Assembly (NCBI RefSeq): GCF_008065135.1
Contig: NZ_CP042914.1
Location: forward strand, 3,472,001-3,536,000
Origin: Roseimaritima ulvae
Lineage (GTDB): Bacteria > Planctomycetota > Planctomycetia > Pirellulales > Pirellulaceae
Reading direction: 5' to 3'
DNA length: 64,000 bases
How positions within the stretch are numbered: position 1 is the first letter of the stretch; every line of letters starts with the position of its first letter. Below the pieces are notes generated by a model. That model was not told the DNA's origin, made no database searches, and saw nothing but the letters and a program-made list of their open reading frames with translations. The position numbers and the translations under genes are program-made. Of this stretch, positions 1-9,400 are shown piece by piece.

Positions 1-508
1 AGTTGCGAGTTGCGAGTGGGGGCATCCAACACATCGGCGATCGCTTGGGACGTGAAGTGTATTAATGACGGATTCACTTCACTCTCCCTCTGGGAGAGTC
101 GAGCGTCAGCGAGGAGAGGGCGACCGCGCCGCTGCAAACTCCAGAAAAACCTCCCCTCGCTAAGGCTCGACCCTCCTTGAAAAGGAGGGTGAAGAAGGAG
201 GCCCCAAGGTCAAATGCTGCAGTAATACACTCCACGTCCCGGAGGGATCGCAGATCGGGACGCGTCGCGAGGATCTGAATCGGCGATCTGGGACCCCTGC
301 GGGGTCCGCGGCGCGGGAGGCCGACGCCATCCGGCGGTGTTCGCTGCGCTCGACCGCCGGCTATTGGCTGTAATCGCTTCGCGATAGAGCGGCGCGGGCG
401 GCTAGCTCGTCTAACCCGCACCAACCACCAACCAAGTTTGCCATTGACTGCCGGGCCGGTCCCTTAGTACCTCCGTCTTTAATCTTTTTTCGGTTCGGCG
501 GCATTTTC
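1..508. other. Gene-free leader region with dispersed repeats
   Basis: No coding region is supported here. It begins with a 9-bp direct repeat (AGTTGCGAG twice, 1-17). About 77-125 is a copy of a dispersed inverted-repeat family that pairs CCCTC and GAGGG arms around a GAGCGTCAGCGAGG core, and about 150-200 is a degraded copy in the other orientation. Short open frames crossing the region show no family resemblance and lie over repeat sequence. The promoter of the gene at 509 should be in the last 100 bases, but I see no convincing -35/-10 pair. Confidence 0.5.
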
Positions 509-2017
509 TTGACATTTAAGGTGACCGGTTTGCGTGGCGTTCCCAATCTCGGCGATTTTGCCAGACTGGCATTCAGCGGTTTGGCAATCAGCGTGTGGAC
601 GTTGGGCACCTCCTTTGCCCAGTCGCCCCAGTATCCGCAATCGGGGCCGATGCCCATCAATCAAGCTCCGGCACTGCCTTCCAGCCCCGCGTTTGTTCCG
701 GAAACGCAGCTCGCTCCGGTGACGCCGCGGAGTGCGGTGACGACTCCCAATCCGCCTTCGAGCATGCTCGGCAGCCCCGTGTTTGACCCTTACGACCGGG
801 GTGCCGCGGCGGGTAATCTGCGCAACGCCACTCCGGCACCCCTGCAGCAACCGGCTCCGTACAGCGGTGGCGGCCTGGGATCCATGTTCTCGGGAATCGG
901 AGCTCCGTTTAATGGCGGCGCCCCCGTGGCCGCGCCCAGCCTTGGCGGTTCGCCGCTGTTCGGTGGCGGCAGCACGGCCGGGTTCCCCACCACGCCGCCG
1001 CCCAGTTATGGCTTGCCCTCGGCAACCGTGGGACCGCCCGTTTACGCGACTCCTAATTCCGGGGCGATGTACGGCGCGCCGGCCACCGTCTATCCACCCG
1101 CGGCCTATCCCAATCAAGCTCCCTCGACGCTGTTTCCAGGTGGGATGTTTGGATCGGGCGGCATGTTTTCCGGCTCAAGTAGTTTGAGCAACAGCTTGCC
1201 CGAGCCCTTTCGCTTATTCCAGGGGCCGCGGCTGCGACACACCTGGTTGTCCGGCGGCGATGCGGCCAACGACTTAGACATGAACCAGACGGATGTGTCG
1301 GTGGCGGTGGCGATGCCGAATTTCCTGTACAGCACCCAGCCTCTGTACATCCTGCCCTCGTTTACCTACCACTCTTGGGACGGCCCCCAAGGCGCCGCTG
1401 GTGGAGCCGCCGATTTGCCATCCAAGCTGTACGACGCCTTCCTGGACTTTGGTTGGCAAAGCGATCCGCAGCGAATCGTGGGCGCGGAACTGGGGCTTCG
1501 CGTTGGCGTGTTTACCGATTTCGAAACCATGAACTCCGGCAGCTTGCGAGTGCTGGGCCGGGCGTTGGGCATTTTTCGTCTGTCTCCGATGTCGACATTC
1601 AAGCTGGGGGCGATGTACGTCGACCGCAACGACATCAAACTATTGCCTGCCGGGGGCTTGTTGTATCAGCCCAATCCATACACCCGATTCGACATCACCT
1701 TTCCCGATCCCAAATTCTCACGCTATATCCGCACGGTGGGCGTGTATGACACCTGGGGCTACATCGCCGGCGAATTTGGCGGCGGATCGTGGACGCTGCA
1801 GAGGGCCTCGGGAGCCGAAGATTCGGTCGACATCAACGATTACCGCATTCTGTTGGGATTGGAATGGGGCCGCAGCGATTTGATCCGCAGCGGACGCCGC
1901 ACGGGGTTTGCCGAAGTCGGGTACGTGTTTGGCCGGGAAGTCGAATATGCGAACAATCCGGGCGACAATTTCGACCCCAACGATACCTTCCTGCTGCGAG
2001 TGGGGATCGGGTACTAG
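509..2017 (+). CDS. Secreted Pro/Gly-rich protein with C-terminal outer-membrane beta-barrel-like domain
   Basis: A 502-residue envelope protein. A hydrophobic stretch at about residues 18-35, ending ...TSFAQ, looks like a signal peptide. Residues about 38-230 are a low-complexity linker rich in Pro, Gly, Ala and Ser. The last 270 residues alternate hydrophobic and polar residues, contain many Tyr/Trp/Phe, and end in an aromatic residue (VGIGY), as outer-membrane barrels do. This resembles the barrel proteins often found in Planctomycetes (DUF6268-like), but that is inference from composition and length. The start is a TTG at 509, chosen because the first in-frame ATG (about residue 48) would remove the signal peptide; GTG at 524 is an alternative. 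It is monocistronic or the first gene before the small protein at 2141. Function unknown; a surface barrel is the safest description. Confidence 0.65.
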   Translation: MTFKVTGLRGVPNLGDFARLAFSGLAISVWTLGTSFAQSPQYPQSGPMPINQAPALPSSPAFVPETQLAPVTPRSAVTTPNPPSSMLGSPVFDPYDRGAAAGNLRNATPAPLQQPAPYSGGGLGSMFSGIGAPFNGGAPVAAPSLGGSPLFGGGSTAGFPTTPPPSYGLPSATVGPPVYATPNSGAMYGAPATVYPPAAYPNQAPSTLFPGGMFGSGGMFSGSSSLSNSLPEPFRLFQGPRLRHTWLSGGDAANDLDMNQTDVSVAVAMPNFLYSTQPLYILPSFTYHSWDGPQGAAGGAADLPSKLYDAFLDFGWQSDPQRIVGAELGLRVGVFTDFETMNSGSLRVLGRALGIFRLSPMSTFKLGAMYVDRNDIKLLPAGGLLYQPNPYTRFDITFPDPKFSRYIRTVGVYDTWGYIAGEFGGGSWTLQRASGAEDSVDINDYRILLGLEWGRSDLIRSGRRTGFAEVGYVFGREVEYANNPGDNFDPNDTFLLRVGIGY

Positions 2018-2140
2018 GCTCGGCTTCAAAACCGTGAGCAGGCACCACAGCGGCGGAGATTATTTAGCGGTTTCCCAAAGTTTGGACTATTCTGGAGGGC
2101 TGAATTCACTATCCCTGTTAGTTCCAATGAGGTGTAACCC

Positions 2141-2614
2141 ATGACCCGTTCTCTGTTTTCTTTAGCCCTAGCCGCCGTGGCATCGTTCAGCCTGGCCGTG
2201 AGCGCGAGCGCCCAAGACACTCCGCCCGCCCCGGTTGAAGAAGCTCCCGCAGCGGCCGTCGAAGACGCGGCCAGCGACGCCGCTCCCTCGCCATCGGACG
2301 TGGCTCCTCCGGAACCCGCCGCCGATGCTACGGCTGAACCGCCGGCTCCCGAAGCCGCCGCCGAACCGCCCGCTCCGCAACCGGCTCCCGAAGCCGCCGC
2401 GCCGGTTCCCATGGCCGAAGGCGCAATCGTCAGCGGCGAAGTAATCCTCGATGCCGCACCTTGCTGTGCACCCGCTCCGGTTTGCTGCGAGCCTGCCCCG
2501 GTTTGTTGCGAGCCCGCCCCGGTCTGTTGTGAACCCGCCCCGGTTTGTTGCGAACCGGATCCGTGCTGCAAGCCCCGTCGTCGCGGTTGCTTCGCACGCC
2601 TGTTCGGACGCTAA
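2141..2614 (+). CDS. Small secreted Ala/Pro-rich protein with CC-E-P-A-P-V repeats
   Basis: 157 residues. Residues 1-24 form a clear signal peptide (hydrophobic core, cut near SASA|QD). Residues 25-95 are an acidic Ala/Pro/Glu-rich spacer. From about residue 107 comes a heptad array, CCAPAPV followed by three CCEPAPV units and a degenerate CCEPDP, giving six adjacent Cys pairs. The tail is short and basic (KPRRRGCFARLFGR). The repeat is also visible in DNA as a 21-bp unit at about 2463-2565. The ATG has a plausible GAGG upstream (AATGAGGTGTAACCC). Paired cysteines in a Pro-rich frame suggest disulfide cross-linking or metal binding at the cell surface, which would suit the proteinaceous planctomycete envelope; this is inference. 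A strong hairpin terminator follows at 2643. I do not recognise a named family. Confidence 0.75.
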   Translation: MTRSLFSLALAAVASFSLAVSASAQDTPPAPVEEAPAAAVEDAASDAAPSPSDVAPPEPAADATAEPPAPEAAAEPPAPQPAPEAAAPVPMAEGAIVSGEVILDAAPCCAPAPVCCEPAPVCCEPAPVCCEPAPVCCEPDPCCKPRRRGCFARLFGR

Positions 2615-2642
2615 GCCGCTGTCCGCGCGTTTGATCTTCACG

Positions 2643-2682
2643 AAAAAAACCTCGTCCCGTTACAAAGGGGACGAGGTTTTTT
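2643..2682. terminator. Bidirectional intrinsic terminator between convergent genes
   Basis: An A7 run, then the stem arm CCTCGTCCC, a short loop, GGGACGAGG and a T6 run form a perfect rho-independent hairpin that works on both strands. It ends the gene at 2141-2614 (plus strand) and the gene at 2728-3294 (minus strand). Confidence 0.93.
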
Positions 2683-2727
2683 ATTGGGGATTTTAGATTT
2701 CAGCCAGTGGTTCGGCTGAGCGTCGGG

Positions 2728-3294
2728 TTATTTGATCGCTTTTTCCACAGCGGCGATCACGGCGTCGGCATCGACGTCATCAGCGGTGTAGGTCTGGTTG
2801 CTGACGACCTGGCTGTTGTTAGCGATGACCACGGTAACGTCGGCCTTGGAGTCCAGCTTGTAGTTGCGGGGACCATTTTCGTTGTCTTTGGCGATCACCA
2901 CGGGAACGCCTTTGACGCTGGTGGACGAAGCCAGTTTGCTAGCTTCCTTCTTCAGCGTTTCGGTGTCGGCACCGACCAAGGTCACGAAGCTTTTGAGTTG
3001 GTTATCGCTATGGCTGGCGACGGCTTTGTCAAGTTTGCCAACCAGTTGATTCAGTTTTTCGCTGTTTTTGCGAGCGAAAACCATCACCATGGGGCGTCCA
3101 CCGTAGCGGCAGCGGTAGCACAGCTCTTGGCCGGCTTCCACGCCATCGTCTTCAGCACCGGCCACCTTGGTGACGTAGAACGCACCGATCGGATCGCCCT
3201 CGGCCAAGCACTCGCCGTTCTTCTCGTCAGCTTGCAGGTTGTTCGCAAAACAAGCCGCCGCGATGACTGCTGCACACAACATTACTCGAACCAT
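2728..3294 (-). CDS. Secreted thioredoxin-fold-like protein with CYRC motif
   Basis: 188 residues. Residues 1-22 are a signal peptide ending NLQA|DE. The mature part has a C-x-x-C pair (C59-Y-R-C62) followed by a beta-strand-like RPMVMVFAR segment, a helical Lys/Leu-rich stretch, and SVKGVPVVIA near residue 128, where thioredoxin-fold proteins place their cis-proline. The order CxxC, strand, helix, V-P is what shows the fold. The motif differs from the classical WCGPC, so whether it is a redox enzyme, a metal binder or a structural relative is open. The ATG has a good GGAG ribosome site (read on the minus strand, CGGAGAAAGTCACT). It stands alone, convergent with the Cys-rich protein at 2141-2614; a link to disulfide formation in that protein is possible but unproven. 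Confidence 0.75.
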   Translation of the reverse strand: MVRVMLCAAVIAAACFANNLQADEKNGECLAEGDPIGAFYVTKVAGAEDDGVEAGQELCYRCRYGGRPMVMVFARKNSEKLNQLVGKLDKAVASHSDNQLKSFVTLVGADTETLKKEASKLASSTSVKGVPVVIAKDNENGPRNYKLDSKADVTVVIANNSQVVSNQTYTADDVDADAVIAAVEKAIK

Positions 3295-3519
3295 AGTGAC
3301 TTTCTCCGTGAGCCCGCGGTGAGGAACCGGGGCAGTTGTAAAGGAAACAGGTTAACCGATTGGTACAATGGCCATCCGCTGAAGCGGTCCGCCATCGATC
3401 GCCCATTATCGGCCCCCAGAATGGGAAAGGCAAGTCACCAGCCGCGAAGCGGCGGCAGGCCTTGACAAACCTGCTAAATTCGTTGAATTGGCAACTCAAT
3501 TCGTAATAAGGGGCAAACG

Positions 3520-3984
3520 ATGTCGACGTACACCAATCTGCTATTCCACGTTGTGTACAGTACCAAATACCGCAAGCGGCAGATTCGCGAAGCCTGGCAG
3601 GACGAGCTGTACAACTACATCGGTGGGATCATCCGAGACGAAAAAGGTGTGCTGCTGAGAATCGGCGGAATTGAAGATCACGTGCACCTGCTGGCACGGT
3701 TCAGCCCCACCATTGCGGTTTCCGATATGTTGCGATTGATTAAATGCAATTCGTCGAAGTGGGTGAACGAACGAGACGATGTGAGAACCAAATTTGAATG
3801 GCAGACAGGGTACTCGGCGTTCTCGGTGAGCGAATCGCAATCTCCAGTCGTTGATCGCTATATCAGCAATCAAAAAGAACATCATCGAGCGCGTACGTTT
3901 GAGGAAGAGATCATGGAAATGCTGGAGCGTCACGGCATCCGATATGACCCACGCTACGTGTTTGAGCAAGAGATCGTACAGTAG
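3520..3984 (+). CDS. IS200-type tyrosine transposase, probably REP-associated (RAYT)
   Basis: 154 residues, the usual length of Y1 transposases of the IS200/IS605 superfamily. Seen: the HUH metal motif H54-V-H56 in EDHVHLL, and the nucleophile region Y114 in VDRYISNQKEHH, where Y and the Gln four residues on are the family pattern. FEWQTGYSAFSVS is another conserved block of this clade. No TnpB/IscB partner is present. A ribosome site (AAGGGG) lies 7-12 bases before ATG. The motif CAGCCGCGAAGCGGCGGC occurs on both sides, at 3438-3455 and again in each full downstream repeat unit. Downstream lies a tandem array of paired GTAG-headed hairpins. These single-strand transposases recognise a tetranucleotide plus a hairpin, and RAYTs of this superfamily are linked to REP elements. 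The neighbouring array makes RAYT more likely than a plain IS200, but no activity is shown. Confidence 0.88.
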   Translation: MSTYTNLLFHVVYSTKYRKRQIREAWQDELYNYIGGIIRDEKGVLLRIGGIEDHVHLLARFSPTIAVSDMLRLIKCNSSKWVNERDDVRTKFEWQTGYSAFSVSESQSPVVDRYISNQKEHHRARTFEEEIMEMLERHGIRYDPRYVFEQEIVQ

Positions 3985-3991
3985 CGGAGTG

Positions 3992-4518
3992 CTGTCGCCC
4001 CGTTGGGGCTTCACGCGCGCGTGAGACGCTCTCCATGGGCTGGCGCCCATGGCTACATGACGCCGTCCCTCCGGGACTGAGAACCGCGACCGCGCATCAG
4101 CCGCGAAGCGGCGGCGTCATGTAGCCACGGGCGTCAGCCCGTGGACGCGGGCGCGAAATAATATGTTCAGCCCCAACGGGGCGACATGACGGCATCACCT
4201 CCGCGGCTCTGTCGCCCCGTTGGGGCTTCACGCGCGCGTGAGACGCTCTCCATGGGCTGGCGCCCATGGCTACATGCCGCCGTCCCTCCGGGACTGAGAA
4301 CCGCGACCGCGCATCAGCCGCGAAGCGGCGGCGTCATGTAGCCACGGGCGTCAGCCCGTGGACGCGGGCGCGAAATAATATGTTCAGCCCCAACGGGGCG
4401 ACATGACGGCATCACCTCCGCGGCTCTGTCGCCCCGTTGGGGCTTCACGCGTGCGTGAGACGCTCTCCATGGGCTGGCGCCCATGGCTACATGCCGCCGT
4501 CCCTTCGGGACTGAGAAC
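3992..4518. repeat. REP/BIME array: 217-bp unit, about 2.4 copies
   Basis: Units begin CTGTCGCCCCGTTGGGG at 3992, 4209 and 4426, an exact 217-bp period; the third copy stops just before the stop codon at 4523. Each full unit carries two hairpins in opposite orientation: one read on the minus strand (4033-4056, 4250-4273, 4467-4490; arms CCATGGGC/GCCCATGG after a GTAG head) and one on the plus strand (4121-4144, 4338-4361; arms CCACGGGC/GCCCGTGG after GTAG). Between them CTACATGACGCCG pairs with CGGCGTCATGTAG, so the unit is a BIME-like inverted pair. The outer GCCCCGTTGGGGC and CCCCAACGGGGC segments are also complementary. It directly follows the transposase gene. Confidence 0.93.
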
Positions 4519-4522
4519 GCCG

Positions 4523-6478
4523 CTACTGCACGAACTCTTGCGTCACCGTCATTTGCCGCGATTGCCTGGTCGATTGGTCTTCGATGCGGATCTGCACTTG
4601 CAGGGCTCGCATCGAGGCGGTCATGGGGGGGCTGGTTTCGCGTTCGCCATCGTCGTCCACGCCGTTGGCGTTGTTGCTGTCCAACCCGTCGTTGCCCTCG
4701 TCGATATTCGCCAAGATCGCCGGCGTGACCGTCGCCGGACGCGCATACCACACCGTGCCTTTGGACGAACTACCGCTGGGGTCAGGCGCTTGGTTAAATC
4801 CGTCGAACTCGTAATCGTCGGCGTAGGTATCAAACACCGGCTGATAAAACTGGGGATCCGCGTTGGGATAAGTCGGGGCGTTGGCGGCGACGACCTGATT
4901 GGGAATGTAACAACCCGATTTTGCTAGAGCGGAGGGGAAGCGAAACGTTCCAGCGCCTCCAAACCCATCAAAGCCGCTGAACGGGGTGTTGCAGAATGTC
5001 AAAATGTTGGTGCCCAGAGGTCCGCCCACTCCACCCGGTGCCCGCGTCGGACCGGCGGCTTTATAGACATAGTCCAAATCCACAAACGCGCCGGTGCTGC
5101 CGACCACAAAGGACCAGGGTGACATCGAATCGAAGGGCGACGTGGTGGCCGCCGAGGTGCCTCGGAGGGCGGTGCCAAATCCGGGGTCCGAAGGCGTCAA
5201 GACCACGTCATCGCTGCCCAACATGCCGTAATCGACGATCGCTGATCCGCTACTGCCAGGCCGTCCGTCGGCGCCGACGTGGATCAACACCGGAGCTTCC
5301 GCGTCGAAGGCTTTGACGTCAAACGCCGTCACCCCCGGCAACACGATGTCTTCACCCAACCGCACGCCTCGCAGTGAATAGTCCGCCGACAAAAAACCGC
5401 TGGTCAATTCCACACGCCGACCCAACAATCCGTTTACCTCGGCCGCTTTCACATACGTATCCGGACCGGCCAGATCCAAAATCGGCATCGAGGTCAAAGT
5501 CGTTGATGTGCCGACGCCCGACATCACTCCTGTGCCGCCAGGAATCCGCACGTGGGCAAATCGATTGTGAGGCAGCGTCAGGTCGTCCAGCGAGTTGGCG
5601 GAGACGTTCGGCCCATCGGGCAAGCCCGACGAAGTTAGATTGCGACGGATCGAGAGATCGCAATCCTGATAGACTTCCAAAACCTGACGATAGTTGGCCG
5701 GCCAACCCTGATTGTAAAAATACTGCGGCGAACCGGTCGAAGCGATCGTCGAGGGATCGTACTGCCGCATCACCATCGGCACGTTCGTGCCCGAGGGGTT
5801 GGTGCTCGGAATCGGCAGTGCCAGCGGCAACACGCCGGCGGCGTTATTCAAGTCCGGACGGATCAACAACACGCGGCGATGCAGGTTCATGCGGTCGGGC
5901 AACAGGTCGTTGTCACGATCGATAATCACACCGGCGGTGTCACGCACCGGTTGCAGCCAATAAACGATTTCCGCGTACTTTGACGTGGTCGTGACCAACT
6001 TCAGCGGCGTCGGGGAGCTTGGATTTTGCAGGTAGTCCGGAATCACGCCGGTGAAGTACGCGTCGCCTTCGGCCACCGCGGTGAACGCCAGGTAGTCGTC
6101 GTAGTCACCGAATTTGCTGGTCGGTCGATAGTCGATCAGCTGGTCGTCCGGCAAGCTGCTGGGATTGGTAAACAGCATCGTGGTGGCATCGGTGACCGGT
6201 CCATCGTAGTAGACCAAATAACCGGCGCCTTCGCCCGCGCTATGCGGCGGCGTCATGTTGGCTGTGCAGCGAGACAGTTCATCTTTCAGCCGAAACGTGA
6301 TCGTCCGCAGCCGCGCACTCATTTCCACATTGGCGCGGCTGTCCTGCATACCGCGACCGACGGACTGAAACATCTTGCCCAGAGCAACCATCATCAATAA
6401 CGTGACCGCCATGGCGATCAACATTTCGACGATCGTAAACGCCTGTCGAGATCGATTGCACATCAATTTGCACATCAA
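4523..6478 (-). CDS. Pseudopilin-like protein with prepilin N-terminus (PilW/GspJ-like), last gene of operon
   Basis: 651 residues. A short basic leader ends in Ala13, followed by F14-T-I-V-E18-M-L and a hydrophobic helix: a type IV prepilin signature with Glu at mature position +5. Ala instead of Gly at -1 is a tolerated variant. The body is far longer than classical GspJ (about 200) and rich in Gly/Ser/Thr/Asp, with an acidic loop DGLDSNNANGVDDDG that looks like a calcium-binding turn. The start overlaps the stop of the preceding giant gene (ATGA-type overlap at 6475-6478), so translation is probably coupled. A 12-bp direct repeat (GCACATCAATTT, about 6460-6481) covers the first codons and gives the MCKLMCN duplication; M6 is an alternative start. 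It likely sits in the pilus or pseudopilus tip or minor-pilin set. The subfamily is uncertain. Confidence 0.8.
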   Translation of the reverse strand: MMCKLMCNRSRQAFTIVEMLIAMAVTLLMMVALGKMFQSVGRGMQDSRANVEMSARLRTITFRLKDELSRCTANMTPPHSAGEGAGYLVYYDGPVTDATTMLFTNPSSLPDDQLIDYRPTSKFGDYDDYLAFTAVAEGDAYFTGVIPDYLQNPSSPTPLKLVTTTSKYAEIVYWLQPVRDTAGVIIDRDNDLLPDRMNLHRRVLLIRPDLNNAAGVLPLALPIPSTNPSGTNVPMVMRQYDPSTIASTGSPQYFYNQGWPANYRQVLEVYQDCDLSIRRNLTSSGLPDGPNVSANSLDDLTLPHNRFAHVRIPGGTGVMSGVGTSTTLTSMPILDLAGPDTYVKAAEVNGLLGRRVELTSGFLSADYSLRGVRLGEDIVLPGVTAFDVKAFDAEAPVLIHVGADGRPGSSGSAIVDYGMLGSDDVVLTPSDPGFGTALRGTSAATTSPFDSMSPWSFVVGSTGAFVDLDYVYKAAGPTRAPGGVGGPLGTNILTFCNTPFSGFDGFGGAGTFRFPSALAKSGCYIPNQVVAANAPTYPNADPQFYQPVFDTYADDYEFDGFNQAPDPSGSSSKGTVWYARPATVTPAILANIDEGNDGLDSNNANGVDDDGERETSPPMTASMRALQVQIRIEDQSTRQSRQMTVTQEFVQ

Positions 6479-9400
6479 TTTAAAATCCTTGAAAACAGAA
6501 CCGTGTTCTTGGCATTATTCTCACGCCCCGGTTCAAAGGCGACCGGTACCGATCGGTCGATGATATAAAACGCTCGGAAGCGTTGATTGGCACCCTGGTC
6601 GGCGCCGTATTCGTCCAACACATCCAACGTTGAAGGATCGACTTCGAACAATCCCACCGTGACCCACATGGCGAAGGTGTTGGAATTGTCGCTGGTCAGG
6701 TTGGCCAGCCGAGTGACTTCATCGTGGCGGAAGAACGCGTGGCGATCCGGATCATTGGCCTGCACCGCTGCACTAGCATCGCGCTCGAAGACCCGCCGAG
6801 GAGGTGTTTGGGGCGTGAAGGTTTCACGGTTCAGCGTGACCTGTTTTTCCGTCAACCGCATGCGGTCGGCCGCTCCGCTGGAATTGGTGTGCAGCGGCGG
6901 CGCGATATTCGCGGTCTCCGCCGGCTGGAACGTGCCCACAAAGGGCGTGGGGTAATCGCGATTTAGATTTGCGTCCAGGTCCGGATACGTACCAGCCGAG
7001 GCTAGATGCGGATTGTTGGCGGCGGTAAAGCCACGTCGCGAGTTAACGAACTCATTATAAAACGGCCCGTTGGCCCAGTTAGCGGTATCCCGCACCCGCG
7101 GCAGCATCAGCGAACGGTACACCTCCGGTGCGATGATCGTATTGAGGTTGATCTTGCCCTGCCGGTCCGGTGGACTGATCCAGTTAAACGGCGGGTGGAA
7201 CATTTCCGAGGCGTACAGATTGACGTACGCTGTTGGACTGGAGGCGGTGGTGATCGGCCACGTCGCCGCCGTAGTGATTGCACTCGGGCGAATCATTTGT
7301 TCCAGACTGTCGTAGGGCTGAGGCGTGCGCAGCCACTGCAGCAGGCGATGCAATTTGGGCGACTGCCAGGGCGTGTTGCCCTGATCGTAAGCCAAGAAGT
7401 TAAACAGCGTGCCGTATCGTCCGGCAACGGCCAACGGGTCTCCGCCATCGAAGGGGTCGGCCACATCGCCGTTGGGATTGTTGCCCGGCAGGATGTATTC
7501 CACGCCCAACCGGCCCGGAGCCGAGGCGGGGACAAACATGACTTCGTAAGGCGAGGAGAACGGTCGATTGAACCAGGGCAGCCAGGGGAAGGTGGCGTCA
7601 TCGGGCACACCCAACCAGTCCACCATGTTCGGCTGGCTATTGTTCTGCTGTTCCCAGCGCTCGCCAAAGCTGTGGTTCAGATACCCCAGGGTGGTCGAAT
7701 GGTTGGAGAACACACCGCCGTTATTGATGTCGGAATCGACGTGAATGTTGTGACTGAAGTTCACGCCCGCTCCGGCGTTGGCCGTGCTGGGGTCCGGTTC
7801 GACGGTGTCCACCGAATAGATCAAGTTGTCCGGCGCGCCGTCAAAGCCGCCTTTGTTGACCGCCAGACCGCTTTTGTAGCGCGAGCCGAACAGGATCGGA
7901 TCGCCAGCGTCGTTGACCCCTGTAATTGCATCTGCGACGGTTGCGTCGCCAAAGGGGTTGGGGTCGTCGCCGTCGATGTGTCGCGAAATTCCCAACATGT
8001 CCTGTTGGATGTCTTCGGGATGGTCGCCGTTGAAGACCGTCAAGTCCAGCGGCAACCAATCGATGGTGACGTAGGGATTGGTATCGGCGTTGTAGGGCAT
8101 GGTCGGATCTGCCAACCGCTGCAAAAAGGCGGTGCGGAAATTCAAACTCGTGCCGGTGCGTTGGCCTTCGGGACGCAACGTCAGCGGACGACCGGCCGCT
8201 TTATCAAGGGGCGTGTCGAGCGGCGTGGTGTAGGCGTCCAGCGTGGAGCCTACGGTGGCCGTATCGGGCCGCGGGTAATACGCGCCCGCGGGCGTGGGTT
8301 CGGAAATATTGATGCCGATATCCGGCAGGTCGGCAACGGTCCAGGAAGCCGGCGGATTGGCGACCGCTTGAATTCCCACGATCGGCCGGATGCGTTCGGG
8401 ACCTGTCGCCCCGTCGCGATCCGGCGCGTCAACCACATACCGCGGGTTGACGGTGGGGTCGTCGGCCGAAACCGTCATATCGGCTCCGAGATCAAAATCA
8501 TAGAAACGGAACTCCGTGGGCGTCAGTTCCATTCGTTGAGGGCTGTGGTAGGTGAACTGGTTGGTCGTTGTGGGCAGTGTTCTGGCTCCCACAAACGTCA
8601 GTGCTCGAGGCCCGATCACGGCGTATTGTCCGCCCTGAATGTACGGCGCGTTGTTGGCATAATCGCCAGGCAAAAATCGGTTGTAATACACGTTGCGCTG
8701 ATTGGAGTCGGCCGGCAGGGCGGCCGCGATCGTGGCCGGATCGCGACTGGTCATCCAAATCACGCGGTCGACAGTAATGTTGTCGGTGCTATCGAACACA
8801 TCCATGTGCAACCGCTGGGTGGCTGGCAACGTGCCGCCGCCTTGAGAGGTTTGGAAGGCGCCCGTGGCCAATTCATCCGGATCGCCCAACCGATTCAACG
8901 GCGAATTACTGCCGCCGCCATAAGTGCCGCTCGGATGCTCTTCGCTGATGGCCACGCGGAACACCGGATTGCCATCAGGAGCTTCGGCGGCCAGATTCAG
9001 TTTTTCATAATTGTTGACGACGTCGTACAGTTCGTCCGGCGGTGCCACCCCCAAAGTATTTTGATCGAAGGCATTGGAAGCTAATTTCCCCTGCTTGGGC
9101 GAACGCGGGCAATACAACTCAAAGATCGACGTACCCTGCGGCATTCGTTTTTGATCCAGGTCGTTGTCCGGCATATTGCTCCACTCGCGGGTCGCATCAT
9201 ACGAAGCGCCGCCCACGGTTGGATCGTCGGTGACTCGACGATCGTGGAAGTTCAACGATTCGGTCAGCAACAATTCCGGCGCTTCCATGCCAAATACGAC
9301 GGCCGTCGTCCCTGCGTTGCTCAGGTCCCAACCGTCCAGCGGCCGCGAGTCGTACACAAAGCGGGTCATGATCGCGTCGCCATCGCGGAAATCGACCAGG

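Noticed and set aside
3520-4518. A complete IS200/IS605 element with TnpB or omega-RNA
   Set aside because: No TnpB/IscB frame is present, and the flanking DNA is a tandem hairpin array rather than a single left and right end.
7006-9084. A 692-codon open frame on the plus strand opposite the giant pseudopilin gene
   Set aside because: It is the antisense shadow of a GC-rich coding sequence: no signal peptide, no family motif, Arg/Gly/His-rich composition, and it ignores the clear GspK-like frame on the other strand.
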